Source of the DNA: Spirosoma telluris
GTDB lineage: Bacteria > Bacteroidota > Bacteroidia > Cytophagales > Spirosomataceae
Assembly: GCA_003259005.1 (NCBI GenBank)
Contig: QLII01000001.1
Location: forward strand, 5,819,001-5,883,000
Length of the DNA: 64,000 nt
Direction of reading: 5' to 3'
The notes under the pieces are model-generated. The model saw nothing but the letters and a program-made list of their open reading frames with translations, was not told where the DNA came from and made no database searches. Shown here piece by piece: positions 54,647 to 62,651 of the stretch. A program made the position numbers and the translations under genes. The first letter of the stretch is position 1, and each line of letters starts with the position of its first letter.

Positions 54647-55447
54647 CTATGCTTCTTCTTTACCACCTTTTAAACGATCCTGTAACTCGGTCAGTTCATC
54701 CCATTTGCCATCGCGGGCCAGGGCTGCCTGTTCGTTCCAGGTTGTTGCATCGTGTACGTTGAACCGAGGACCTGCATCAACTAAAACCTGTTGAACGGTT
54801 TCGTCTTGCGCATCGGCTAACTGTGCAAAGGTAGTAATACCAGCGTTGTTGAGCAACTCAGCGATTTTGGGGCCAATACCTTCAATTTTAGTCAGGTCGT
54901 CACCACTTGTTTCTACAAGCTCAGCAGCTGGTGCTTCTTCAACAGCAGCAGGAGTGGTTTCTACTACTTCAGCAACTTGAGCAGCAGGTGCTTCAGTTGT
55001 TTCAGCAGCCCGTGAGCCACTTCCCCGACGGCTACGACGAGTTTTGGTTGTTGTTGCCGCTTTTTCAGCAGCAGCAGCTAACAGTGTTTCGTTAAAATCA
55101 ACCAATTCAATCAGGCAAGTTTCTGCGTTGTCACCCAGACGATTGCCTAATTTGATGATACGAGTGTAACCGCCTGGACGGCTGGCGATTTTATCTGCCA
55201 CCGTGCCAAACAATTCTTTCATCGTTTCCTTGTCATTCAGTGACTGGAATACGACGCGACGATTCTGGTAGGTGTCATCTTTAGCCCGGGTCAGAATAGG
55301 CTCCACGAATTTGCGGAGTTCTTTCGCCTTCGCTACCGTCGTCTCAATGCGCTTGTGCAGGATGAGCGACGAGGCCATGTTCTGCAACATCGCTTCGCGG
55401 TGCGAGTGCGTCCGGCTTAGGTGATTATGTTTTTTACCGTGTCTCAT
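54647..55447 (-). CDS. rplQ: ribosomal protein L17 with helix-hairpin-helix C-terminal extension
   Basis: 266 aa. The first 120 residues are L17 (MRHGKKHNHLSRTHSHREAM, KELFGTVADKIASRPGGYTR, RLGDNAETCLIELVDF). A basic linker (TTTKTRRSRRGSGSRAAETT) and an Ala/Glu-rich stretch follow, then a helix-hairpin-helix-type domain (DDLTKIEGIGPKIAELLNNA, GITTFAQLADAQDETVQQVL). Bacterial L17 is usually 110-140 aa, so the tail more than doubles it; a similar tail occurs on other Bacteroidota ribosomal proteins. Last gene of the operon, after rpoA. Confidence 0.92.
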   Translation of the reverse strand: MRHGKKHNHLSRTHSHREAMLQNMASSLILHKRIETTVAKAKELRKFVEPILTRAKDDTYQNRRVVFQSLNDKETMKELFGTVADKIASRPGGYTRIIKLGNRLGDNAETCLIELVDFNETLLAAAAEKAATTTKTRRSRRGSGSRAAETTEAPAAQVAEVVETTPAAVEEAPAAELVETSGDDLTKIEGIGPKIAELLNNAGITTFAQLADAQDETVQQVLVDAGPRFNVHDATTWNEQAALARDGKWDELTELQDRLKGGKEEA

Positions 55448-55454
55448 TTTCTTA

Positions 55455-55537
55455 TTTAGTCATCAGTCGACAGTCGTTAGTCAATAGGGTTGAGGATTAT
55501 TCCTGCTAACAACTATCGACTGACGACTAACTACTAT
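55455..55537. repeat. imperfect inverted repeat of AGTCGTTAGTC units (rpoA-rplQ)
   Basis: TAGTCATCAGTCGACAGTCG on the left is mirrored by CGACTGACGACTAACTACTA on the right around GGGTTGAGGATTATTCC. It fills the 89 bases between rplQ start and rpoA stop. Confidence 0.6.
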
Positions 55538-56526
55538 TAATCTTCGTCTAATCTGTACTTAGCGACGTCCATACCGAACGTCAGGTTTTTCTCAGCAACT
55601 AATTGCTCAAGCTCCGTCAGAGACTTCTTACCGAAGTTGCGGAACTTCATCATGTCCGAAATCTCTAACCGAACGAGGTCACCCAGCGTCCGTACATCAG
55701 CCGACTTAAGACAGTTGTAGGCACGTACCGACAGATCGAGGTCTGCAAGCGACGTTTTTAGAAGTTTCCGCATGTGCAGTACTTCTTCGTCTACTACATT
55801 TTCCTCTTCTGGTTTAGCCGTTTCAAACGTCATTGTTTGGTCTGAGAACAGCATAAAGTGCTGAATCAGAATATAAGCTGCACCTTTCAGAGCTTCTTCT
55901 GGGTGGATAGAACCATCCGTCTCGATATCTAATAGTAGCCGCTCATAGTCCGTTTTTTGCTCAACCCGCGTATTTTCAACGCTATATTTCACGTTTTTAA
56001 TGGGCGTGTAAATAGCATCGATAGGGATATGACCAAACGGTAGTTCGTTTGCCCGTGGTTCATCAGCCGGAACATAGCCACGACCTTTCTCCACGAAAAT
56101 TTCCATTTCCAAATCCCGCGTATCGTCGATATGACAGATTTCCAGTTCGGGGTTCAACACCTCGAATGATGGCGAGAATTTAGATATATCACCGGCCTTA
56201 AGAACCGATTGTTTCTTTATGTTGACGGTGATCTTGTTGTCGACCATGTCATTGATCTTCTTGAAACGAACCATTTTCAGGTTCAGAATGATCTCTGTCA
56301 CGTCTTCAACTACGCCCTCGATAGAAGAAAACTCGTGTAACACACCGGGAAATTTTACGCTTGTGATGGCGTATCCTTCCAGCGATGACAGCAAGATGCG
56401 ACGAAGCGCATTGCCTATTGTTACACCGTATCCTTTTTCAAGGGGTTTGAATTCAAACACCCCGTGAAAGTCGTCAGCTTTCTCCACTACGACTTTGTCG
56501 GGCATTTGGAACGCTAATATTGACAT
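55537..56526 (-). CDS. rpoA: DNA-directed RNA polymerase alpha subunit
   Basis: 329 aa. The N-terminal dimerisation domain (GYGVTIGNALRRILLSSLEG; ISKFSPSFEVLNPELEICHI; FGHIPIDAIYTPIKNVKYSV) is followed by an alpha-CTD with helix-hairpin-helix motifs (TSLADLDLSVRAYNCLKSAD; LGDLVRLEISDMMKFRNFGK). It assembles the RNA polymerase core, and the CTD contacts UP elements and activators. Between rpsD and rplQ, as in most bacteria. Confidence 0.96.
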   Translation of the reverse strand: MSILAFQMPDKVVVEKADDFHGVFEFKPLEKGYGVTIGNALRRILLSSLEGYAITSVKFPGVLHEFSSIEGVVEDVTEIILNLKMVRFKKINDMVDNKITVNIKKQSVLKAGDISKFSPSFEVLNPELEICHIDDTRDLEMEIFVEKGRGYVPADEPRANELPFGHIPIDAIYTPIKNVKYSVENTRVEQKTDYERLLLDIETDGSIHPEEALKGAAYILIQHFMLFSDQTMTFETAKPEEENVVDEEVLHMRKLLKTSLADLDLSVRAYNCLKSADVRTLGDLVRLEISDMMKFRNFGKKSLTELEQLVAEKNLTFGMDVAKYRLDED

Positions 56527-56577
56527 ACGTTTCGTATTTTACAGCAGTTCTCTGCCTTGGCGTGAAGACTCAAAAGG

Positions 56578-56680
56578 AGTTTTCAGTTTTCTGTTTAAAG
56601 TTCTCAGGTCAATCGACTACGTATCGGATCAATCAACTCAAAACCGAAAACTGATTAACTGTAAACTTTTTATATAAATC
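56578..56680. repeat. imperfect inverted repeat of GTTTTC/GAAAAC units (rpsD-rpoA)
   Basis: AGTTTTCAGTTTTCTGTTTA (from 56579) is mirrored by AAAACCGAAAACTGATTAAC. It occupies most of the 188 bases between rpoA start and rpsD stop, an unusually wide gap for this operon. Confidence 0.5.
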
Positions 56681-56714
56681 CAGCAGAACCCAGGATTGAG
56701 TTCTGCCAGTAAGC

Positions 56715-57320
56715 TTATTTCGAATACAATTCGACGATGGCCTGCTCGTTGAAATTTTCAGGAATCTGATCACGCTCAGGGTAGCTGATAAACTTACCCG
56801 TTAGTTGCTGTGCATCCCATTCAACCCAGTTGTAACGCTTCGTATTGCGTGCTGCAACACTTGTTGAAACAGCTTCCAGTGATTTCGACTTCTCACGAAC
56901 ACCGATCAATTGACCTGGTTTCAGTGAGTAAGAAGGAATGTTAACCACTTCGCCGTCAACAACAATGTGTTTGTGCGATACCAGCTGGCGAGCAGCACGG
57001 CGTGAAGTAGCGATACCCAGTCGATAAACGGTGTTATCTAAGCGGGCTTCGCATAATTTGAGCAGGTTTTCGCCCGTGATACCTTCACGAACCTGTGCCC
57101 GGTGGAACAACGCGCGGAACTGACGTTCCAGGATACCGTACGTGTATTTTACTTTCTGTTTTTCCAGAAGTTGGAGCGCATATTCGGACTGTTTCCGTTT
57201 GCGACCGCGACCGTGCATACCCGGTCCGTAATTCTTCTTTTGGAGCGCTTTGCTCGGTCCCATAACGGGTTCGCCGAACTTACGCGAAATTTTGGCTTTT
57301 GGCCCAATGTAACGTGCCAT
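56715..57320 (-). CDS. rpsD: 30S ribosomal protein S4
   Basis: 201 aa beginning MARYIGPKAKISRKFGEPVM from the ATG at 57320; upstream in-frame codons to 57362 are not part of S4. The S4 RNA-binding domain (EARLDNTVYRLGIATSRRAA; RQLVSHKHIVVDGEVVNIPS) is complete and the protein ends QIPENFNEQAIVELYSK. It nucleates 30S assembly on 16S rRNA and can repress its own operon. Confidence 0.95.
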   Translation of the reverse strand: MARYIGPKAKISRKFGEPVMGPSKALQKKNYGPGMHGRGRKRKQSEYALQLLEKQKVKYTYGILERQFRALFHRAQVREGITGENLLKLCEARLDNTVYRLGIATSRRAARQLVSHKHIVVDGEVVNIPSYSLKPGQLIGVREKSKSLEAVSTSVAARNTKRYNWVEWDAQQLTGKFISYPERDQIPENFNEQAIVELYSK

Positions 57321-57399
57321 TCTACAATGAATGAATAATTGTGAAACATTGGACAGACACAACCAAATGTCGCCTGTCCCTATTCATGCCATCCGTAAG

Positions 57400-57795
57400 T
57401 TATACGCGACGACGTTTTGGCGGCCGGCACCCATTGTGCGGCAGCGGGGTAATATCACGAATCGTTGTTACTTCGATACCTGAGTTCTGAATGGTACGGA
57501 TAGCCGACTCACGACCTGATCCTGGACCTTTCACGAAAACTTCTGCTTTACGCATACCCAGATCGTGGGCAACGGTAGCACAGTTTTGAGCGGCAGTCTG
57601 TGCTGCATAGGGGGTATTTTTCTTTGAGCCACGGAAGCCCATTTTACCGGCCGATGCCCAGGAAATAACCTGGCCGTTCATGTTGGTAATCGAAATGATG
57701 ATGTTGTTAAACGTAGCCCGGATGTGTACCTGACCAACGGGTTCAACAACTACCACCCGCTTTTTCGCTTTGTCTTTGCGTTTTGCTTGAGCCAT
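57400..57795 (-). CDS. rpsK: 30S ribosomal protein S11
   Basis: 131 aa from the ATG at 57795 (MAQAKRKDKAKKRVVVVEPV); an upstream ATG at 57843 adds residues foreign to S11. Conserved HIRATFNNIIISITNMNGQV, SAGKMGFRGSKKNTPYAAQT and GPGSGRESAIRTIQNSGIEV, ending in the basic PHNGCRPPKRRRV tail that contacts rRNA and mRNA on the platform. Confidence 0.95.
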   Translation of the reverse strand: MAQAKRKDKAKKRVVVVEPVGQVHIRATFNNIIISITNMNGQVISWASAGKMGFRGSKKNTPYAAQTAAQNCATVAHDLGMRKAEVFVKGPGSGRESAIRTIQNSGIEVTTIRDITPLPHNGCRPPKRRRV

Positions 57796-57894
57796 TGTTT
57801 GTAGGTAATCGTCAATGTGCCACTGGTTATCATTACTTGCCATTCAGTAAAGAATGACCTCAAATGCTCCGTATGGCGATGAGCGACCGATTAA

Positions 57895-58272
57895 TTATTT
57901 CGTTACTTTCTTCTTGTTAGCAACTGTCTTACGCTTCCCTTTCCGGGTACGTGAGTTGTTTTTCGTGTGCTGGCCACGAACCGGTAACCCTTTCCGGTGA
58001 CGCAAACCCCGGTAGCAGCCGATGTCCATCAATCGCTTGATGCTCAACTGAACTTCCGAACGTAGCTGACCTTCTACCTTGTATTCGTTCGAGATGGCGT
58101 TACGAACCGCACTCGCTTCTTCGTCCGACCACTCGTTGGCTTTCTTATCAACGCTGATACCAGCGTCGGTCAGGATTTTCTTAGCCCGGCTACGACCAAT
58201 GCCGTAGATGTACGTCAGCGCAATTTCGCCACGCTTCTTGTCTGGAATATCAACACCTGCAATACGTGCCAT
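57895..58272 (-). CDS. rpsM: 30S ribosomal protein S13
   Basis: 125 aa: MARIAGVDIPDKKRGEIALT, YIYGIGRSRAKKILTDAGIS, IGCYRGLRHRKGLPVRGQHT and a basic KNNSRTRKGKRKTVANKKK tail. It contacts both subunits and tRNA at the top of the 30S head. The start overlaps nothing and lies 3 bases after rpmJ. Confidence 0.95.
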   Translation of the reverse strand: MARIAGVDIPDKKRGEIALTYIYGIGRSRAKKILTDAGISVDKKANEWSDEEASAVRNAISNEYKVEGQLRSEVQLSIKRLMDIGCYRGLRHRKGLPVRGQHTKNNSRTRKGKRKTVANKKKVTK

Positions 58273-58274
58273 GC

Positions 58275-58391
58275 TTAGCCTTGTCTTTGTTTGTAACGGG
58301 GATTCTTTTTGTTGATCACGTACAGCTTCCCTTTCCGCCGGATCACTTTGCAGTCTTCACTGCGCTTTTTGATGGACGCTTTAACTTTCAT
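58275..58391 (-). CDS. rpmJ: 50S ribosomal protein L36
   Basis: 38 aa: MKVKASIKKRSEDCKVIRRK followed by GKLYVINKKNPRYKQRQG. Only one cysteine is present, so this is a zinc-free form of L36 (the zinc form has four ligands, CxxC and CxxxxH). Standard position between infA and rpsM. Confidence 0.92.
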   Translation of the reverse strand: MKVKASIKKRSEDCKVIRRKGKLYVINKKNPRYKQRQG

Positions 58392-58397
58392 GATTGA

Positions 58398-58474
58398 AAA
58401 GTTTGTAGTTCGTAGTTTGAAGTTTGTAGTTATCAGAGGGTAAACCTCAAACTACGAACCACAAACGTCAAACG
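58398..58474. repeat. inverted repeat of GTTTGTAGTTCG units (infA-rpmJ)
   Basis: GTTTGTAGTTCGTAGTTTGA on the left matches the complement of the right arm (GTTTGTGGTTCGTAGTTTGA) at 19 of 20 positions. It fills the 84 bases between rpmJ start and infA stop. Confidence 0.7.
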
Positions 58475-58475
58475 A

Positions 58476-58694
58476 TTATTTATACCGGTACACAATCCTT
58501 GCCTTACTTAAATCATAAGGCGACATTTCCAATTTTACGCGATCTCCGGGCAAAATCTTGATGTAGTTCATCCGCATTTTGCCAGAGATATGAGCAATTA
58601 CCTCATGCTTGTTGGCCAATTCGACCCGAAACATCGCATTTGATAATGCCTCCAAAATCACACCGTCTTGTTCTATTGAATTCTGCTTTGCCAT
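58476..58694 (-). CDS. infA: translation initiation factor IF-1
   Basis: 72 aa single OB fold: MAKQNSIEQDGVILEALSNA, MFRVELANKHEVIAHISGKM, IKILPGDRVKLEMSPYDLSK. It binds the 30S A site during initiation. Starts 6 bases beyond map. Confidence 0.95.
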   Translation of the reverse strand: MAKQNSIEQDGVILEALSNAMFRVELANKHEVIAHISGKMRMNYIKILPGDRVKLEMSPYDLSKARIVYRYK

Positions 58695-58700
58695 GTTGCT

Positions 58701-59513
58701 TTAAGCCGCCATCAGTTCCTGTGTATCGACCATCAGGCTCGTATTCGCGGTGACTGCTTCGATGTATTCAAAGGTGGTTAAAATCTCAGGCTTCCCTTTC
58801 CGTACGGCCACCGTGTGTTCAAAGTGAGCCGACGGTTTACGGTCAACTGTCCGAATAGTCCAACCATCACGTTCCTGTACTACCCCTTTCTTACCGAAGT
58901 TAATCATTGGCTCAATCGCCAGAATCATACCTTCGCGTAATTTAGGCCCCTGACCTCGTTTCCCGTAGTTTGGTACTTCGGGAGCTTCGTGCAGGTTCTG
59001 ACCAACGCCATGACCAACTAATTCCCGGACTACTGAATAACCAAACTTCTCCGTGTAAGTCTGAATGGCAAAGCCAATATCACCAACTCGATTCCCTTCT
59101 ATCGCTTGGCCTAATCCAAGGTAAAGCGACTCTTTCGTACGAACCAGCAACCGACGAACGGCTGGACTAACTTCACCAACAGGATACGTGTAGGCGCTAT
59201 CGCTATGATAGCCATTCAATTTTACACCGCAGTCAATCGAGATAATATCCCCATCGCGAAGTTCGTAGCGGCTTGGAAATCCATGAACCACCACATCATT
59301 GACCGAGATACAGAGTGAAGCCGGAAACTTGTTATAACCTAAGAATGATGGAATGCCACCATTATCCTTTATAAACGTTTCTGCAACGGTGTCCAGTTCC
59401 TTCGTGGTAACACCAGGCCGGATAAGTTTTGCCACTTCGGCGTGTGCTTTTCCAAGTACCTGTGCACTGATTTTTATCAAAGCAATCTCTTCATCGCTTC
59501 TATAAAAAATCAT
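58701..59513 (-). CDS. map: type I methionine aminopeptidase
   Basis: 270 aa from the ATG at 59513, which has AGGA five bases upstream and gives the usual start MIFYRSDEEIALIK; an ATG at 59540 would add nine residues. The five metal ligands lie in SIDCGVKLNGYHSDSAYTY (two Asp), GVGQNLHEAPEVP (His), LAIEPMINFG (Glu) and FEHTVAV (Glu). It removes the initiator methionine. Between secY and infA, as in many Bacteroidota. Confidence 0.93.
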   Translation of the reverse strand: MIFYRSDEEIALIKISAQVLGKAHAEVAKLIRPGVTTKELDTVAETFIKDNGGIPSFLGYNKFPASLCISVNDVVVHGFPSRYELRDGDIISIDCGVKLNGYHSDSAYTYPVGEVSPAVRRLLVRTKESLYLGLGQAIEGNRVGDIGFAIQTYTEKFGYSVVRELVGHGVGQNLHEAPEVPNYGKRGQGPKLREGMILAIEPMINFGKKGVVQERDGWTIRTVDRKPSAHFEHTVAVRKGKPEILTTFEYIEAVTANTSLMVDTQELMAA

Positions 59514-59545
59514 TTTATCCTGTTTGTCAGAACCAGCCATTTCAA

Positions 59546-60865
59546 TTAAGCTGCTACAGTCTCGCTAGTCGTCCGTCCTTGTACTCGACCTGATTTCATC
59601 AGACCTTCGTACCGACGCATGAGTAGGTAACTTTCTACTTGCTGAAGCGTATCCAATACCACACCAACCATGATCAGCAACGATGTGCCGCCAAAGAATT
59701 GCGCAAAGCCGCTGGTCATTCCTAGTAGATTGGCAATAGCTGGCAGAATCGCTACAATGGCTAACATAACAGCGCCAGGCAAGGTAATTCGGTCAAGTAC
59801 TGTACCAATATATTCGGATGTTTGAATGCCTGGTTTTACACCAGGAATAAACCCACCACTACGCTTCATGTCATCGGCAATTTGAACGGGGTTAACCGAG
59901 ATAGCCGTGTAGAAGAACGTAAAGATGATGATCAGCAAGGCAAACAGAACGTTATACTGCCAGGTTGTGTAGCTCTGGAATGCATTTTGAACACCTGCCG
60001 CGAAGTCGCTTTTTTCAGCGAACAGGCCTGCTACGTACGTTGGAATGAACATCAACGCCTGAGCGAAAATGATAGGCATTACACCTGCTGCATTCAACTT
60101 TAGCGGCAAGTACTGTCGTTGCCCGCCCACAACCTTGTTTCCAATGACTTGCTTAGCATACTGAATCGGAATCCGACGAACGGCCTGAGTCAATACAACC
60201 GCACCCATAACAACAAAATAGAGTGCAACGATCTCCAGAACGAAAATCAGAATACCACCTGATCCTCTGGATTGTTGTTCACCGATAATGGCACCTGGAA
60301 GCCGGGATACAATCCCAATCATGATAATCATGGAAATCCCGTTACCAATACCTTTATCTGTAATCCGTTCGCCCAGCCACATGCAGAAGATTGTACCTGC
60401 TGTCAGAACAAACAACGATGAAATCGTAAACAACCCCCGATCAATCAGCAGTGCTTCCTGTGGAATCGTAGTCCGAACGTAGGTAATAGCCTGAACAGCC
60501 GTTACACCGATCGTTAGTACGCGTGTAATTTGGTTCAACCGCTTACGGCCTGATTCTCCTTCCTTCTGCATTTTCTGGAAGTAGGGGAGGGCTAACGTGA
60601 GCAGCTGAATAGCAATCGATGCCGAGATGTACGGCATGATACCCAAGGCAAAAATCGAAGCCTTACTGAACGCACCACCTAAAAAGGTGTCCAACAAACC
60701 GAGCAATCCCTGCGGATTAAGGTTCAGTTTCTGGGGGTCAACGCCTGGTAGCACAATTGCTGAACCGAGACGAAACGCCGTAATGAACAACAGCGTGTTG
60801 AGGATTCGACTCCGCAACTCGTCAATTGCAAAAATATTCTTAAACGTGGTGATGAGTCGGTTCAT
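59546..60865 (-). CDS. secY: preprotein translocase subunit SecY
   Basis: 439 aa with ten membrane helices. MNRLITTFKNIFAIDELRSR, GIMPYISASIAIQLLTLALP (plug and helix 2 region), GGFIPGVKPGIQTSEYIGTV and a C-terminal SYLLMRRYEGLMKSGRVQGR are typical. Forms the SecYEG channel. Downstream of rplO. Confidence 0.95.
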   Translation of the reverse strand: MNRLITTFKNIFAIDELRSRILNTLLFITAFRLGSAIVLPGVDPQKLNLNPQGLLGLLDTFLGGAFSKASIFALGIMPYISASIAIQLLTLALPYFQKMQKEGESGRKRLNQITRVLTIGVTAVQAITYVRTTIPQEALLIDRGLFTISSLFVLTAGTIFCMWLGERITDKGIGNGISMIIMIGIVSRLPGAIIGEQQSRGSGGILIFVLEIVALYFVVMGAVVLTQAVRRIPIQYAKQVIGNKVVGGQRQYLPLKLNAAGVMPIIFAQALMFIPTYVAGLFAEKSDFAAGVQNAFQSYTTWQYNVLFALLIIIFTFFYTAISVNPVQIADDMKRSGGFIPGVKPGIQTSEYIGTVLDRITLPGAVMLAIVAILPAIANLLGMTSGFAQFFGGTSLLIMVGVVLDTLQQVESYLLMRRYEGLMKSGRVQGRTTSETVAA

Positions 60866-60897
60866 AAAAGTAGATCGGTCTTTGCCGTGCTCACAAC

Positions 60898-61374
60898 TTA
60901 GTTAGCTGCTTCTTCTTTCGCTTCTCTTGTCGGCACAATGGCCTTACCACCTGCTTTTTCAATCGCGTCTTTCGCGCTGGCCGAAAAAGCGTGGGCGTGG
61001 ATTTCAACAGCAGTTGTTAATTCACCACGGCTTAATACTTTAACAAGATCTTTCTTGCTTACCAGACCATGCTGGAGCAGGAATTCCATGTCAACGACGG
61101 TTGCCTTGGTTTCATCAACTAACGCCTGAATAGCGTCCAGATTGAGAGGTTTGTATTCGACGCGGTTAATATTCTTGAAGCCGAATTTCGGTACACGACG
61201 TTGAAGTGGCATCTGGCCACCTTCGAAGTGTACTTTACGACTGTAACCTGAGCGCGATTGCGCTCCTTTGTGACCACGCGTAGACGTTCCGCCCATGCCT
61301 GATCCCTGCCCGCGTCCGACTCGCTTGCGCTCTCTGACGGAACCTTTTGCCGGTCTAAGGTTGCTTAAATTCAT
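60898..61374 (-). CDS. rplO: 50S ribosomal protein L15
   Basis: 158 aa: MNLSNLRPAKGSVRERKRVG, RGQGSGMGGTSTRGHKGAQS, RSGYSRKVHFEGGQMPLQRR and RGELTTAVEIHAHAFSASAK. The short acidic C-terminus ends EAKEEAAN. Late 50S assembly protein. Confidence 0.95.
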   Translation of the reverse strand: MNLSNLRPAKGSVRERKRVGRGQGSGMGGTSTRGHKGAQSRSGYSRKVHFEGGQMPLQRRVPKFGFKNINRVEYKPLNLDAIQALVDETKATVVDMEFLLQHGLVSKKDLVKVLSRGELTTAVEIHAHAFSASAKDAIEKAGGKAIVPTREAKEEAAN

Positions 61375-61393
61375 TGCTATAGTAGTAAAAAAT

Positions 61394-61458
61394 GATTCTT
61401 TTGGCTCTTCGACACGGCTCTAACACACGGTTACAGCAGCCTGAAAACCAAAAGAATC
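61394..61458. repeat. 11-bp perfect inverted repeat (rpmD-rplO)
   Basis: GATTCTTTTGG (61394-61404) pairs with CCAAAAGAATC (61448-61458). It lies in the 94 bases between rplO start and rpmD stop. The unit resembles the GATTCT family but lacks its terminal repeats. Confidence 0.55.
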
Positions 61459-61468
61459 GCAAAGATAC

Positions 61469-61648
61469 TTAAATTTCTTCAACTTTCACCAGGTGCTGCA
61501 CCTTATTGATTGCACCTTTCAGCGCGTCGTTATATTCCAGTTCGACGCTGCGGTTGATTTTGCCCAAGCCTAATGACTTGATGGCGTTTTTTTGCGATAG
61601 CGGCCGTTTAATGGTGCTGCTGACCTGCGTGATGCGTACTCGTGCCAT
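61469..61648 (-). CDS. rpmD: 50S ribosomal protein L30
   Basis: 59 aa, easily overlooked for its length: MARVRITQVSSTIKRPLSQK, NAIKSLGLGKINRSVELEYN, DALKGAINKVQHLVKVEEI. Standard position between rpsE and rplO. Confidence 0.93.
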   Translation of the reverse strand: MARVRITQVSSTIKRPLSQKNAIKSLGLGKINRSVELEYNDALKGAINKVQHLVKVEEI

Positions 61649-61667
61649 GTCTGTTGCTCCGTTTAAA

Positions 61668-62186
61668 TTAACCGTTAAATACTTTTGCCAAACTTACCTG
61701 ACGCTGGAAAGCGACCTGATGCGGTAATCGCATTTTCAGCAGAGCATCAAGCGTAGCTTTCACTACGTTGTGAGGGTTCGATGACCCTTTCGATTTCGCC
61801 AGGATATCGTGAATACCAGCCGATTCAAGAACGGCACGCATAGCACCACCGGCAATTACACCAGTACCTGGAGAAGCTGGCTTCAGCAGGACAAAGCCAC
61901 CGCTGAACTTACCTTCCATTTCGTGAGGAATCGTACGCTTCAAAAGGGGAACCTGTACCAGGTTCTTCTTCGCGTCTTCTACTCCTTTGGCAATCGCATC
62001 TGTTACTTCATTGGCTTTGCCCAATCCGTAACCAACGACACCGTTACCATCGCCGACGACGACAATCGCCGAGAAACTGAATCGGCGACCACCTTTTACC
62101 ACCTTCGCTACGCGGTTGATGGCTACAACCTTTTCTTTGAGGTCGGCTTCGTTAAATTTTGTCGGTCTTGCTGAATTGATGTTCAT
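61668..62186 (-). CDS. rpsE: 30S ribosomal protein S5
   Basis: 172 aa. The double-stranded RNA-binding-like domain carries INRVAKVVKGGRRFSFSAIV and VVGDGNGVVGYGLGKANEVT; LLKPASPGTGVIAGGAMRAV and SSNPHNVVKATLDALLKMR follow. Involved in decoding fidelity. Confidence 0.95.
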   Translation of the reverse strand: MNINSARPTKFNEADLKEKVVAINRVAKVVKGGRRFSFSAIVVVGDGNGVVGYGLGKANEVTDAIAKGVEDAKKNLVQVPLLKRTIPHEMEGKFSGGFVLLKPASPGTGVIAGGAMRAVLESAGIHDILAKSKGSSNPHNVVKATLDALLKMRLPHQVAFQRQVSLAKVFNG

Positions 62187-62189
62187 CGC

Positions 62190-62543
62190 TTAGAACTTAA
62201 GGCCACCCTCGCGGGCTGCATCGGCCAGTGCTTTTACTTTACCGTGATATAAGTAGCCATTGCGGTCGAACACAGCTGCGCTAATGTTCTTGGCAACTGC
62301 TTTCTCAGCTAAACGCTGACCTACTTTCTTCGCTGTGTCGAGGGTGTTTCCTTCGATTTCGCTTTTCAACTCAACCGATGATGCGGCTGCCAGAGTGTGA
62401 CCCGTTACATCATCAATAAGTTGTGCGTAAATGCCCGTATTAGAACGGAAAACGGATAGACGGGGACGTTCGGCTGTACCGGATACTTTCGCCCGGATAC
62501 CAAACTTAATCCGCTGTCTTCTTTCTTGTTTTGTAGTTGCCAT
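62190..62543 (-). CDS. rplR: 50S ribosomal protein L18
   Basis: 117 aa: MATTKQERRQRIKFGIRAKV, SGTAERPRLSVFRSNTGIYA, QLIDDVTGHTLAAASSVE and FDRNGYLYHGKVKALADAAR. Binds 5S rRNA. Three bases separate it from rpsE. Confidence 0.95.
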   Translation of the reverse strand: MATTKQERRQRIKFGIRAKVSGTAERPRLSVFRSNTGIYAQLIDDVTGHTLAAASSVELKSEIEGNTLDTAKKVGQRLAEKAVAKNISAAVFDRNGYLYHGKVKALADAAREGGLKF

Positions 62544-62577
62544 CTTATTTGATTCCGACCAAATAGGCGTTTAAATA

Positions 62578-62650
62578 GTTTGATGCCTGAAGTTTGAAGT
62601 TTAAAGTTGGGCGTTTGAAAACGTCGAACCTCAAACTTCAAACGACAAAC
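62578..62650. repeat. imperfect inverted repeat of AAGTTTG units (rplF-rplR)
   Basis: TGAAGTTTGAAGTTTAAAGT on the left mirrors CTCAAACTTCAAACGACAAA on the right around GGCGTTTGAAAACGTCG. It fills the 108 bases between rplR start and rplF stop. Confidence 0.6.
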
Positions 62651-62651
62651 C

